From: an uncultured Clostridia bacterium
Lineage (GTDB): Bacteria > Bacillota > Clostridia > Oscillospirales > CAG-272
Direction of reading: 5' to 3'
DNA: 36,686 nucleotides
Assembly: GCA_944391805.1 (NCBI GenBank)
Contig: CALXUY010000010.1
Coordinates: forward strand, 1 to 36,686
Part shown: one piece after another, positions 17,110 to 25,930 of the stretch
Numbering within the stretch: position 1 is the stretch's first letter
How the letters are laid out: each line of letters begins with the position of its first letter
Notes under the pieces: generated by a model
Told to the model about the DNA's origin: nothing
What the model saw: the letters and a program-made list of their open reading frames with translations, nothing else
Database searches by the model: none
Translations under genes and position numbers: made by a program

Positions 17110-17284
17110 TCCCTTTTTCCTGAAAATTGTGTGAATACGCCTGAAAAAAATCCGGACAAGCGGTTTGCATGGCTCTTACCGCCAGCAGCAGGTCATATAT
17201 TACAACAAAAAAGTGTAATATGCACAATAATATGGTGGTTTTTATGGATTCTCTGCTTATTTTTAACTTTTTTTAATAAAGCAG
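17110..17284. other. Divergent intergenic region with a dyad
   Basis: No gene. An inverted repeat ATATTACA (17197-17204) / TGTAATAT (17214-17221) lies about 65-90 bp upstream of the plus-strand promoter at 17285. It could be a regulator site for the papain-like gene. Confidence 0.35.
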
Positions 17285-17313
17285 TAGACATTTTACGGTT
17301 TTTGTGCTAAAAT
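17285..17313 (+). promoter_or_regulatory. Promoter of the papain-like gene
   Basis: TAGACA (17285-17290), 17-bp spacer, TAAAAT (17308-17313). The leader to ATG 17440 would be about 120 nt. Confidence 0.55.
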
Positions 17314-17439
17314 AATAGCGGGAATGGATCGGAGCACACGTCTGAATGGTGCTTTTCCCCTGAACGACCGCATCATATGCAGATCACCGAACGTTCAGAA
17401 AATCAAAACCAGAAATCAATCGAGGACATACAAGGATCT

Positions 17440-18045
17440 ATGAAATCCATTTATATTCTTCTGACAAGGTCAGAAACCTACGTATCCAAGCTGATTCACC
17501 TCACCACCTCGGACCCTTTTACGCATGTCTCCATTTCGTTTGATCGCTCGCTCCAGCCGTTGTATGGCTTTGCGCGCAAAACGCCGCGCCGCGCACTCCC
17601 GGCAGGGCTGCGAACCGAGCCGCTCAATGAGGGGTATTACCGGCAGCACCGGGATATTCCATGTGCCGTTTATGAGTTTCAGGTGAGCGATGACGTCTAT
17701 TGGCGCGCCAAGCGGCTGGTGGACAAAATGATGGAAAATGCCGACTGGTATCGCTACAATGTGCTGGGGCTGTTCCTGTGCGCCATGAACATTCCGCTCT
17801 CGCGGAAGCGCTACTTCTTCTGCGCCGAATTTGTAGGCTACATCCTCCAGCACAGCCAAGCGGTAATGCTGCCCAAAGAAGCATCCCTGATGCACCCCAC
17901 CGATTATGCGCTGATGCCGGGCGGGCACTGCATTTTTCAGGGAACCATACGCGACCTGGTGGCCCGCAGATCGCCCCCGGTCGGGGCAATCCGCTTCCGT
18001 CGGCCGGTTAAGGCAACACCGCGCAATTCGCGGCTTGCGCCTTGA
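17440..18045 (+). CDS. Permuted papain-like (YiiX/NlpC-P60-type) protein with MITE-encoded tail
   Basis: 201 residues. ATG 17440 is chosen because MKSIYILLTRSETYVSKLIH begins the fold and CAAGGA precedes it; an upstream in-frame ATG at 17377 adds an unstructured polar leader. DPFTHVSISFD carries the probable active-site His and RYFFCAEFVGYIL the probable Cys, in the His-before-Cys order of circularly permuted papain-like proteins, which act on amide or ester bonds in cell wall or lipids. No signal peptide is obvious. The last ~11 residues (KATPRNSRLAP) are encoded by the inserted MITE; removing the element and one TTAA copy gives an ending RRPVKIS-stop. The core is complete, so function may survive. 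Confidence 0.7.
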   Translation: MKSIYILLTRSETYVSKLIHLTTSDPFTHVSISFDRSLQPLYGFARKTPRRALPAGLRTEPLNEGYYRQHRDIPCAVYEFQVSDDVYWRAKRLVDKMMENADWYRYNVLGLFLCAMNIPLSRKRYFFCAEFVGYILQHSQAVMLPKEASLMHPTDYALMPGGHCIFQGTIRDLVARRSPPVGAIRFRRPVKATPRNSRLAP

Positions 18046-18195
18046 CTGCACAACTTTTTGCATCTTTTCCGCCAAGCTGCTCAGATTTCCTTGTCAACAG
18101 ATCCACTATTGACTTCGTCAATTTGATTTGTTTGACGAAAAATCTGCGTGCAGAGAGCCGCAAGCGGCGCGCAGTCAGAATTGTGCGGTGTTGCC
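18012..18195. mobile_element. 184-bp MITE with TTAA target duplication
   Basis: Imperfect terminal inverted repeats: left GGCAACACCGCGCAATTC, right the complement GAATTGTGCGGTGTTGCC. TTAA flanks both ends (18008-18011 and 18196-18199), consistent with a 4-bp target duplication. Inner sub-repeats (GCGGCTTGCGCC on the left; GCCGCAAGCGGCGC on the right) extend the fold. No transposase inside, so it is non-autonomous. Related fragments occur at 7061-7096 and 11177-11190. Confidence 0.75.
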
Positions 18196-18220
18196 TTAAA
18201 ATTTCATAATCATCCAATCC

Positions 18221-18254
18221 GGGAGCGGCGCCAGCCGCTCCCGCATTGTTTTTC
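18221..18254 (+). terminator. Terminator of the papain-like gene
   Basis: GGGAGCGGC (18221-18229) and GCCGCTCCC (18234-18242), followed by GCATTGTTTTT. Before the MITE arrived it would have been about 10 bp past the original stop; now it is about 175 bp away. Confidence 0.65.
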
Positions 18255-18406
18255 CGCTTGCGCGGCACCGTTGCAAACGCCAATCCCCGGACATACATTC
18301 GCAACGCAAAGCGGCCAGCAAGCAGTATCCGGATCCGGACAGTCTAACAAATGGAACTACATGACAATTATCTGACATTCACTCGGTCGAATTTGCGGAA
18401 AAAGTC

Positions 18407-18435
18407 TTGTTTTTTGGGCTGATTTTTGGTATAAT
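18407..18435 (+). promoter_or_regulatory. Promoter of the broken PocR-AraC gene
   Basis: TTGTTT (18407-18412), 17-bp spacer, TATAAT (18430-18435). ATG 18470 has AAGGGAGAGG upstream. The promoter is still intact although the gene is not. Confidence 0.6.
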
Positions 18436-18469
18436 ATGATTCAGAAACAATCCGAAGGGAGAGGCTTGC

Positions 18470-19329
18470 ATGGCAAACGAGACACTGGATGAGGTGCTCC
18501 AAACATTGTGTCGCATCACCAACCTGACCATTTCACTCTGGGACAGCAAATATCACTGGTGTGCCGCCTTTGAGCCGTTCCGTTCCTCCGCGATGCATAC
18601 CAAAAATTTTTGCAGGTATCTTCACTTCCGAAAAAAAGCTCCGAGCTTTGTGCCGCCTCGGATGTAGTCGGCTTCCGACAGGCAGCGGAGCGAAAGGAAA
18701 TATACAGCTATGAGTGCCCGTTCGGCCTGTTGGAGGCCGTGGCTCCGATTTACCAGGGAAAGCTGCTCCTCGGATACCTGATGATGGGACAGGGCCTGTT
18801 GACACAGCCCGAACAGGACCAACGGATCATGGAAAGGATCTGTTCCATTTACCCCGAGCTTGGAAATCCCGAAGCGTTTGCCAAATACATAGACAGGCTC
18901 CCGCGTTTCACCCAAGAGCAATGGGAAACCTATCTGCGCACGCTGAATATATTTGCCAAGCACATCGAGGCCAATGATCTGCTGTTTTTCCCGTAAAAAA
19001 CGCTGGGGCAGTTGACCAAGGAATACATCCGGCAGAATTATACCAACAAAATCACGCTGGCCGAGCTGAGTCTGCACCTGCATTGCAGCACGGTGACACT
19101 GACCGAACACTTCCGCCGCGAGTTTGGCATGACCATTTTCAGCTATCTGAACAACAAACGCCTGAAGCAGGCGGAGCGTCTGCTGCTGGAATCCGAGCTG
19201 AGCATCTCCGAGGTAGCCGAGGAATCCGGCTTTTCGGACGCCAATTACTTTTTCCGGCAGTTCAAGGCACAATACGGCATATCGCCCTCCGCTTATCGGA
19301 AACAGTACAAGCACCGCGCCGATACCTGA
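18470..19329 (+). pseudogene. PocR-domain AraC regulator, frameshifted and with a nonsense codon
   Basis: The pieces fit one ~286-residue regulator. The N-terminal part is a PocR-type sensory domain (FCRYLH, SELCAASD, YECPFGLLEAVAPI, GYLMMGQ), which binds small ligands in other regulators. The C-terminal part is a double helix-turn-helix of the AraC type (TLAELSLHLHCSTVTLTEHFRREFG; SISEVAEESGFSDANYFFRQFKAQYGISPSAYRK). Lesion 1: a frame change near the run of seven A at 18631-18637; an eighth A would restore RYLHFRKKSSELC. Lesion 2: TAA at 18994-18996, in frame, just before KTLGQLTKEYIRQNY (GAA to TAA would explain it). Two independent lesions argue for real decay, though both touch A-runs where sequencing errors also occur. 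It faces the 3' end of module B and may once have controlled it. Confidence 0.8.
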
Positions 19330-19437
19330 AGCACGAGGCGATTCGTCCTTCGGCACAAGACCATCAAAAAAGCCTGCCGCTGCCGGTCCGAAGCGGCATC
19401 ATACGCTCCTGCAATCACAATCGGAATACAAAATCAT

Positions 19438-19478
19438 GCGAGGAAGTTCCTTTGTACAGAGCTTCCCCGCGTTTTTTT
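19438..19478 (+). terminator. Terminator after the AraC pseudogene
   Basis: GCGAGGAAG (19438-19446) pairs with CTTCCCCGC (19462-19470) with one mismatch, followed by G and seven T. It lies between the convergent AraC remnant and module B, and the stem could also stop minus-strand transcripts. Confidence 0.7.
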
Positions 19479-19486
19479 GCAGAGGA

Positions 19487-19624
19487 CTATCCCGCGAAGT
19501 CAACCGAATCGCCGAATCCGGCCCCGTCCTCAAAAACGAGCGGGTCATACACAATCGATGTGCTCACAATATCGTCCATGCAGTAGTCTACTGCCATGGA
19601 GGGCGCTTGATACAGATGGTTCAT
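19487..19624 (-). CDS. 45-aa peptide B, end of module B
   Basis: A short gene with clear signals: AAAGGAG about 10 bp before ATG 19624, 17 bp after the stop of the large propeller protein, ending at TAG 19487. The peptide starts MNHLYQAPSMAV, has a hydrophobic/acidic middle MDDIVSTS, and ends in a Gly/Asp tail EDGAGFGDSVDFAG. It matches peptide A (29812-29943) in pattern: Tyr5, Pro8, Val12, Asp-h-h-x-x-Ser at 18-23, then an acidic, glycine-rich tail with a final DF. There is no signal peptide or membrane helix. I know no function. Pairing with a large exported protein in both modules suggests a partner, a tag substrate, or a precursor that is modified. Confidence 0.65.
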   Translation of the reverse strand: MNHLYQAPSMAVDYCMDDIVSTSIVYDPLVFEDGAGFGDSVDFAG

Positions 19625-19641
19625 CTTTTATGCTCCTTTCG

Positions 19642-22410
19642 TCAGGCGGACAGAGGCTGAATTGTAACCGTATGCGCTTCCGCCTCCCAGAGCTGGTTGC
19701 CGGCTGCATCCACAACATACGATCGGACGGTAAACTCAATTTCCCCGACAGCCGCCGGTATATCATTGACTGTCATGGCAATCAGATACTGACCGCCAAA
19801 GCCCTCTGCACGAATGGGACCGTTGATGCAGGACAGGCTGGTATAAGCCGTGCTGCATACGGTGTCCTGAATGGGATAGCTGTACTCCACCAGGCCTCCA
19901 TCGGTATCCGTGTACCGATAGGAGATTTCAAAGCCTGCGCCCGTGTAGCCGATGGAATCCAAAACGGCTGCAAAACGGATCCGGTAGGTTCCGGCTGCAT
20001 CGTCCACCTCGGCGAGCTGATAGCCCACGGTTTCCACCGTGTCGATATAGGCTCTGTCGGAATACCTGACGGCCCAGATCTTGTCGGCATTCGGATCAAT
20101 CGCACCGGTTTCCCCGCCGGCACCGCGGTCGGCCACATAGAGCGTGCCGTTCACATAGCGCATATGCACGTAGCAGTTCATTCTTTCGGCGTCATAGCCG
20201 ATACGGCCGCTCTGTCTGGTAAAGGACCAGTAGCCTGTATCCTTCATCCACGCCATTCCTTCATTGGGCCAATCGCCGCCGTTGATCGCAGCTACGATAA
20301 ACCGATCCAGTATGACGATAGCGCCTTTTGCTTCATCATAACCGTTGCTCTCCCACATGGCTGTATACGTGGTGCCGTTGTTTGTCAGCCGCACGGCAGA
20401 CAGCGAACCGTTGCAGGAAACATACACGGTGCCGTCGGTATCCACATCCATCGCGTAAAGCTCCAGAATGTTGCCGTCGGTTCGCTTGGAGAGTGCGCGG
20501 GGATTGGCCGCCCCGCTGCCTCCTTCGCCGAACAGAATATCCGGCGCCATGCGATCCTCATTTTCAGGGAGCAGAACAAAGCGGTAAATCAAATCATTTG
20601 CGGTATCGGTATCGGCTTTTCCGTCGGTAACCAGTACATAGAGATACGCAACGCCGTCGATGACGCGGTAGCGGATGTCCCGAACCAGCAGGCCGGTGTT
20701 ATCAGATATGGTGTAACGATGGTTCAGCTCCATTTCTCCGGCGTCGTTATAGGTTGCAAAACCGATCTGTACCCCCTCGGAGGTGCCGTCCAGGCCGATA
20801 TACAGGTTGTTCTGATCATCCACATCCACGGCTCGCGGAAAAGCGTAATTCCCCTCCGAATCCTGATATTGCAGCATACCCAGCGACGCGCCGGTTTCCA
20901 GTGAAATCATCTCCAGCGCGCGGTTCTCGGCCTCTCCGCCGGTAAATCCGAGAAAGGCGTATTTTTCATCGGGCGATACGGCAAAGGCCTCCAGATTTCC
21001 GCTCGCCTGCCGCAGCGTTTCGCCGGGCGCAGTCAGAATCTCCGAGCCGCTCTGCGCCCAAATCACATCCAGCTCTTCCGGTCTGCCGGCCTGATTGGAA
21101 AAAATGCGGTTTGCCGGCTTACGGCCGTCCTCGGTAAAGTTCATCACAATGATTTTATCCGAAGCGGCGCTATGAAAATCGTTCGAAGGAGTGCCGGTTC
21201 CGGTATCCACCATATAAAGATTACCGCCTACATAGCACATGGCGCCGTAATTGTTCTTCTCATATGCGGTATTGTAGGAAAGCATCTCCCAATAGCAGGT
21301 TTTGGAGGTTTGGAATGCGAAGGTCTGCGCATTGTATACACTGAAATGGTTTTTCCCCCAGTTGGTTTCGGAACCATTGATTGCCACTGTCAGATAGGTA
21401 TCTTCAATCAATGCGATCGGGCCAAGCCCATAATAGGCAGCATCGGTACCGGCCCACATGCTCGCCGCAGTCGTAGAGCCTTTTTCATCGGCCTGCAGCG
21501 TGGTTCCGTCCGGCGTCAGAGCAACGGCATTCATACTGATGGCACCGCAGGAGACAAAGATCACACCGTCGCTGCGGACCTCCACATCATACACCTCAGC
21601 AATGGCCTTTGGATTTCCCCAGTCGGACCGTCTGCCGCCGGCAACCGCTACCACGCAAAATCCAACGCCCTTTTTGGAATTTTCATCTATCCCAAAGGAC
21701 ATATCCGGCGTCAGGCTCAGATCCTCTCCGACCGTAAAGCGATATAGCCGGTCATAGTTGGTCACGCCTGCGGTGTAGCCTTCGCCGTCAAAATTGTCGG
21801 AGGTGAGCACATAGAGGTAAGCCTGCCCGTCGATCACACCGTAATGGACAGCCCGGCAGAGCAGCTCGCCCGAATCGGGCTGCGCCAGCACCTGCGTGAC
21901 GCTGTGCTGCTTCATCTCCCCGGTGGCCGTATCGTACTGCACAACGGCAACCTGCACGCCGTCCGAGGTGCCGTCCATACCGACAAACAGGGTTCCGCTC
22001 TCCTTTACTTCCAGTGCGCGAGGATTGGCATACTCCCCCTGGTCGTTGCGGTACTGCCAGAAGCCAGCCGAATTGCTGTACCACATATCAATCATTTCCA
22101 CTGCGCGCTGATCCTCCCGGCCCCCCACAAAGCCGCCGAAAGCATAGCGCTGGCCGGGATCTACGGCAAGGCCGGTCATCTGGCTCTGCGCCACAATCAG
22201 CGTGCTCTGCCGTCCGGTGAGGATCTGCGCGTTGTTCTGCGCCCATACCATACGGCTGGCCGACGAATAAATTACACCATCGGGATTGACCTTCTTCCCA
22301 TTCGTATCCCCCGGTGTGTATGCGGCTTCGGCCGATGCCGGCAGCACTGCCAGCGTAGTAAACAGAATAACCGCAAGAAGGATGGGCAAAACTTGTTTGA
22401 CTGTTTTCAT
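19642..22410 (-). CDS. Large secreted tandem beta-propeller-like protein with shared C-terminal domain
   Basis: 922 residues, ATG 22410 with AAAAGGAG. Signal peptide MKTVKQVLPILLAVILFTTL ending near ASA (about 27), no lipobox Cys, so it is released or held by its partners. Two tandem copies of a ~380-residue unit follow (about 45-430 and 440-795). Matching stretches include YAFGGFVGGREDQRAVEMI against YAFLGFTGGEAENRALEMI, ANPRALEV against AFPRAVDV, and FVGMDGTSDGVQ against YIGLDGTSEGVQ. Repeated strand-turn motifs with DG and YVSC suggest beta-propellers. The last ~125 residues form a domain shared with the 29959-32025 protein: LDSIGYTGAGFEISYRYTD ... CSTAYTSLS ... GGQYLIAMTVNDIP. No catalytic motif recognised; binding or scaffolding is likely. 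Confidence 0.75.
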   Translation of the reverse strand: MKTVKQVLPILLAVILFTTLAVLPASAEAAYTPGDTNGKKVNPDGVIYSSASRMVWAQNNAQILTGRQSTLIVAQSQMTGLAVDPGQRYAFGGFVGGREDQRAVEMIDMWYSNSAGFWQYRNDQGEYANPRALEVKESGTLFVGMDGTSDGVQVAVVQYDTATGEMKQHSVTQVLAQPDSGELLCRAVHYGVIDGQAYLYVLTSDNFDGEGYTAGVTNYDRLYRFTVGEDLSLTPDMSFGIDENSKKGVGFCVVAVAGGRRSDWGNPKAIAEVYDVEVRSDGVIFVSCGAISMNAVALTPDGTTLQADEKGSTTAASMWAGTDAAYYGLGPIALIEDTYLTVAINGSETNWGKNHFSVYNAQTFAFQTSKTCYWEMLSYNTAYEKNNYGAMCYVGGNLYMVDTGTGTPSNDFHSAASDKIIVMNFTEDGRKPANRIFSNQAGRPEELDVIWAQSGSEILTAPGETLRQASGNLEAFAVSPDEKYAFLGFTGGEAENRALEMISLETGASLGMLQYQDSEGNYAFPRAVDVDDQNNLYIGLDGTSEGVQIGFATYNDAGEMELNHRYTISDNTGLLVRDIRYRVIDGVAYLYVLVTDGKADTDTANDLIYRFVLLPENEDRMAPDILFGEGGSGAANPRALSKRTDGNILELYAMDVDTDGTVYVSCNGSLSAVRLTNNGTTYTAMWESNGYDEAKGAIVILDRFIVAAINGGDWPNEGMAWMKDTGYWSFTRQSGRIGYDAERMNCYVHMRYVNGTLYVADRGAGGETGAIDPNADKIWAVRYSDRAYIDTVETVGYQLAEVDDAAGTYRIRFAAVLDSIGYTGAGFEISYRYTDTDGGLVEYSYPIQDTVCSTAYTSLSCINGPIRAEGFGGQYLIAMTVNDIPAAVGEIEFTVRSYVVDAAGNQLWEAEAHTVTIQPLSA

Positions 22411-22443
22411 CGTGATTCTCCTTTTCGTTATGATTTACCGTGA

Positions 22444-24369
22444 TCAGGGCTTGGAATAATCCGGAACGGTGCTGGGATCCACCCCCTCGTATACAAATTT
22501 CCACTCATAATCGGGGCTGTCCCACGCGAGCGGATAGGTTTCGGTCAGCGTCACGGTTCCGTCGCGGAACAGCAGGCCGCTGGTTTCCACCCCCGAAAAA
22601 TAGCAGTTTTCGGGCGGGGCATACTCCTGTACCTTTTCCAAAACAGCCACGGCATTGATGCCAAGCGTGCGGTTGGAGCCGCCGACCGACTGTGTGAACA
22701 CCGCATACTCTGCCTGCGCAAGGTCATAAATGGAATTCAGCCAGTTCCACGTATGGTGCGCCACCTGAATGACATCCACCCGCAGCAGCTCCTCTGGCAT
22801 CTGCGAAACCAGCACCTCCTCGCCGCCCCGGTTGATATCCCCAAGAATCAGGCAGGAGACGTCCTCCATGGTGAGCTTGAGAATGGTGGAGCCATCGTTG
22901 GCGTCGGTAATGCGGCTCTGCCCATTGTGCAATACATAATCCTCATGGGTATACAGAATCTCCATTTTGAGATTGGCAAGGTTCAGCTCCATCCCGGTGT
23001 GCAGCTTGATCATTTCGCAGTTCGGGTAAGCTGCGGAAAGCGCCTCAAGCATTTCGGGAATGCCGCCCGATCCACCCAGCCCGGCGTTGAGATAGTTGAA
23101 GGCCATGCGCTCCAGCTCAAAGGACTGCTGGTATTTCACGGAGGTCATCACCTTTGCCAGCCCCGCGCGGTGGTCGCTGTCGGCATGGGTGAAGTACCAG
23201 CAGGCAATGCGAATTTTTTCCCCCTCCGGAACACCTGTGACCTTATGCGCAAACTCCACAAACCCTTCCTGCGCGGCCTGGTCGAACTGCGCCGCCATGC
23301 CGCCGTCGATGATGAACAGGCTGTTATCCGCCAGCTTGATCACATCCAGCTGGCCGCAGTTGCTGCCATCCAGCCCATATTCTCCCTGATAGATGGCATA
23401 GGCATAAAACATTGAGGTATCGTTCTCCGCCGGAACATAGGTATAGGAAAAACCGTCGGGGTCCACCGTGCTGCCCTTGTCCCAGATCACACGGGTTTCA
23501 CGGTCGCCCTCCGTATGATAAACATAGAGCCGGACATTGCATTTGCGCCATGCGGAGCATAGGATGTTTCCAATGCGGTTTTCAAAGGTCTGCTCATACC
23601 CCTCCTGTGCCAGCCGCTCCAGATAGGCCGCGTACTCCTCGGGCGTGGTGTTGTACACCATTTGCATTTGGGAATTGTGCTCCGGATCGTCCGAAAAATC
23701 CCGCATACCATAGCCGCAGTCGTAGAGTGAGAAGGCCAGCTCCCCGCCGGCGTAATCGGGAATGCCATGCAGCAGCCATCCCTCCCGCTCCCGCGCGGCG
23801 CAGTCGACAGTGACCGAAAGCTCCCCGTCCAGCGTCAGGCGCCCCTCCTCCAATTCGCGCTGATAGGCGCCGAACAGATTGGCAACCGCGGCCTCGAGCA
23901 GCGCATCGTCGGAAGCCTGAATCACCAGCCGCCGGCCGGATACCCGCCAGAGGTAACCGCACTCCGGCAGCTCCTTCTCCGCCACCGCGCGGGATTCGGC
24001 GCGATTGGTGGAGCCGAGCAGAATTTCATACGTATCGGCAGGAATGCTCTGATTGAAGTTTCCGCCGTCCGATTCGGCCGGCACTTCCACACCGTACTCC
24101 TCAAACCACGCCGAGAGCCGTTCCGCCGCCCGGGTGACCGAAAGGCTGGCGCTGCGGGCATAGACAATGCGGAAGGAGCTTTTTCCACCGGCGACCAGCT
24201 CCAGCGGCTCGGCCGGGGCGGACGGCTCGGCCGTCCCCCCATCGGTCACGCTGCCGGGCGCTCCTGACGGCGGCTCCCCCTGTTTGCCGCAGGAAGCCTC
24301 CAGCAACAGCAGGCAAATCAGCAGCCCGGGCAGCAGCCATTTAAGACTGCGGTACATAATTTTCATCAT
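22444..24369 (-). CDS. Lipoprotein with N-domain and metallo-beta-lactamase-fold hydrolase
   Basis: 641 residues, anchored through LLLEASC (Cys27). Residues ~55-195 form an N-terminal domain with YEILLGSTNR, seen twice in the EEP lipoprotein of module A and reminiscent of the N-terminal domains of GH67-type enzymes. Residues ~205-325 are a mixed alpha/beta region. From ~325 a metallo-beta-lactamase fold: SLFIIDGG, FTHADSDHRAG (metal site, 393-403), ANDGSTILKLTMEDVSCLILGD and VIQVAHHTW, the pattern of ComEC-like extracellular hydrolases that often act on phosphodiesters. Its start overlaps the 3' end of the solute-binding gene by 29 bp; GAGGAG is 13 bp before ATG 24369, so a start at ATG 24357 is possible. 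Substrate unknown. Confidence 0.78.
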   Translation of the reverse strand: MMKIMYRSLKWLLPGLLICLLLLEASCGKQGEPPSGAPGSVTDGGTAEPSAPAEPLELVAGGKSSFRIVYARSASLSVTRAAERLSAWFEEYGVEVPAESDGGNFNQSIPADTYEILLGSTNRAESRAVAEKELPECGYLWRVSGRRLVIQASDDALLEAAVANLFGAYQRELEEGRLTLDGELSVTVDCAAREREGWLLHGIPDYAGGELAFSLYDCGYGMRDFSDDPEHNSQMQMVYNTTPEEYAAYLERLAQEGYEQTFENRIGNILCSAWRKCNVRLYVYHTEGDRETRVIWDKGSTVDPDGFSYTYVPAENDTSMFYAYAIYQGEYGLDGSNCGQLDVIKLADNSLFIIDGGMAAQFDQAAQEGFVEFAHKVTGVPEGEKIRIACWYFTHADSDHRAGLAKVMTSVKYQQSFELERMAFNYLNAGLGGSGGIPEMLEALSAAYPNCEMIKLHTGMELNLANLKMEILYTHEDYVLHNGQSRITDANDGSTILKLTMEDVSCLILGDINRGGEEVLVSQMPEELLRVDVIQVAHHTWNWLNSIYDLAQAEYAVFTQSVGGSNRTLGINAVAVLEKVQEYAPPENCYFSGVETSGLLFRDGTVTLTETYPLAWDSPDYEWKFVYEGVDPSTVPDYSKP

Positions 24370-25849
24370 AGAAGGTCATCAGCTCCTCTATCCTCGCATC
24401 CGCGGTGCTCGCGTAGGTTTCGATTGTGGAAACCAACTGATCTCGCTGTCCGTTCTTCACCAACACGCTGATATAGGAATTCTGTCCGTTTCCGGCCAGA
24501 TTACCAAAATTGTATACCGTGCAAAGATCGAAAACGCGGTTTTCAAAGATAATATCCAGCATCCGCCAGGAATCCGAATCACGTGAGGCCTGTTCCTTCA
24601 GAATGGTGTTATAGTAAACCGGCGTGATGGAGGTTTCGCCGCGGCAGGCCATTGCCTGCATCACAACAGCAGACATGGAAAGATCGGTCGCATTTTTGGG
24701 AATGCAGAAGGTGGGGCAATTAAAGGTGGTAATGGCGTTGTAATAGCTTTCCTGGTTCTCATCGTATTTGGGCATGGGAATCACGCCATAGTCATGCTCA
24801 AAGGCTTTGAAATAAGCCGGAAGAATCACCACACCGCCGATATAGAACAGTGCCTGCTGCGCCTCGAAGAAATCGCGCCCCCCTTTCCACTGCTCGGAAT
24901 GCGCCTCAGCCATATAGGTAAAGGAGGAATCGGCTACCAAATCAAAAATTTTTTGAAAAATATTGTTTGCCTGATCCTTATTGCGATCCAGATTGAGAAT
25001 GATTTCCCCGTTTTCAAACCCACCGTAGGTGAATCCGCAGCCCTGAAACAGGAAATCCAGATTGGCAATTTCTCCGGCAATGCCGTAAATGTCCTGCCCG
25101 CCCAATTCCATCACGCCGTCCTCGTTGACGTCCAGATTCACCTTCTGGGCAAGCTCCGTCATTTTTTCAATGGTCCATTTTCCCTCGTCCACCAGCTTGT
25201 ATGGGTTATCCTCCAATTCATACGCCGCAAACATGTCCTTGTTGAACTCTACCGCCCATGTGGCAGCCTTATCGATGTAGGTGGCGTCTGAAAGGATACC
25301 GTAAAGCTGACCGTAAAGCGTCACGTCCTCCACAAACCGCTGATCCCACCAACTATCCTCCAGATCCAACTCGTCCAGCTTATACAGATTTTCAAAGTAT
25401 CCGTTCACCACAGCATAGCCCCACTGACCCAGCGGAATGTCGTAAAGCGCAAAATCGTTGGTACCGGCCAGTTCCATCGCCTCCAGCATGGCAGCGTATT
25501 TTCCTGTGTAAGCGTTGACGTTGATCGTAATGCCATGACGGGTTTCCACAGCGGAATTTCTGGAAAAAACAGCGGCGGAAAGTGCCGTACTGGTGTCCTC
25601 AGCAAAAAGGTCCTCCGTGTTCCATGTGCCCGCACCGCCCCGACCGAGAATGTTGAACTCGGCGTCATACTTGGTTTTGGGAAGATCGTTCCAGCCCTTG
25701 GCAGGAGCTTCCCCCTCCTCCGGCGGCGTTCCTTCGGACTCATCTCCCACTTCTCCGGTTACAGGCCCCGGCGCCCCGCTCTGATTGCAGCCCGCAAAGC
25801 ATATCGGCAGGCTGACCAGAATCAGCAGCAGACAAAGCAAACGTTTCAT
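24341..25849 (-). CDS. Extracellular solute-binding lipoprotein of module B
   Basis: 502 residues. ATG 25849 has AAGGAG; lipobox ICFAGC (Cys21). It has the shape of a family 1 (CUT1-type) carbohydrate-binding protein of ABC importers: an EFNILGRGG start after the linker, LDVNEDGVMELGGQDIYGIAGE (the usual calcium-loop-like stretch), and the FFEAQQALFYIGGVV and YGVIPMPKYDENQ hinge segments. It is paralogous to the 33745-35253 protein: same length, with INVNAYTGKYAAMLEAMELAG and YDIPLGQWGYAVVNGYFENL in matching places. No permease or ATPase gene lies in the window, so it either works with a distant importer or serves as a surface binder for the module. Confidence 0.82.
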   Translation of the reverse strand: MKRLLCLLLILVSLPICFAGCNQSGAPGPVTGEVGDESEGTPPEEGEAPAKGWNDLPKTKYDAEFNILGRGGAGTWNTEDLFAEDTSTALSAAVFSRNSAVETRHGITINVNAYTGKYAAMLEAMELAGTNDFALYDIPLGQWGYAVVNGYFENLYKLDELDLEDSWWDQRFVEDVTLYGQLYGILSDATYIDKAATWAVEFNKDMFAAYELEDNPYKLVDEGKWTIEKMTELAQKVNLDVNEDGVMELGGQDIYGIAGEIANLDFLFQGCGFTYGGFENGEIILNLDRNKDQANNIFQKIFDLVADSSFTYMAEAHSEQWKGGRDFFEAQQALFYIGGVVILPAYFKAFEHDYGVIPMPKYDENQESYYNAITTFNCPTFCIPKNATDLSMSAVVMQAMACRGETSITPVYYNTILKEQASRDSDSWRMLDIIFENRVFDLCTVYNFGNLAGNGQNSYISVLVKNGQRDQLVSTIETYASTADARIEELMTFYDENYVPQS

Positions 25850-25883
25850 GGTTGTTCTCCTTTTCGTGTTTTTTATAGTTGCG

Positions 25884-25912
25884 CCCGGCCGGATTTTCCG
25901 GTCATGGCGCGC
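25884..25912 (-). other. Intercistronic hairpin
   Basis: Between the phosphoesterase and the solute-binding genes, CCGGA-AAA-TCCGG within larger GCGC-flanked arms forms a stable hairpin with no T-run. It is probably an RNA-processing or partial attenuation site that sets the ratio of the two proteins. Confidence 0.4.
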
Positions 25913-25930
25913 CCTACCGAATAGAATGCG

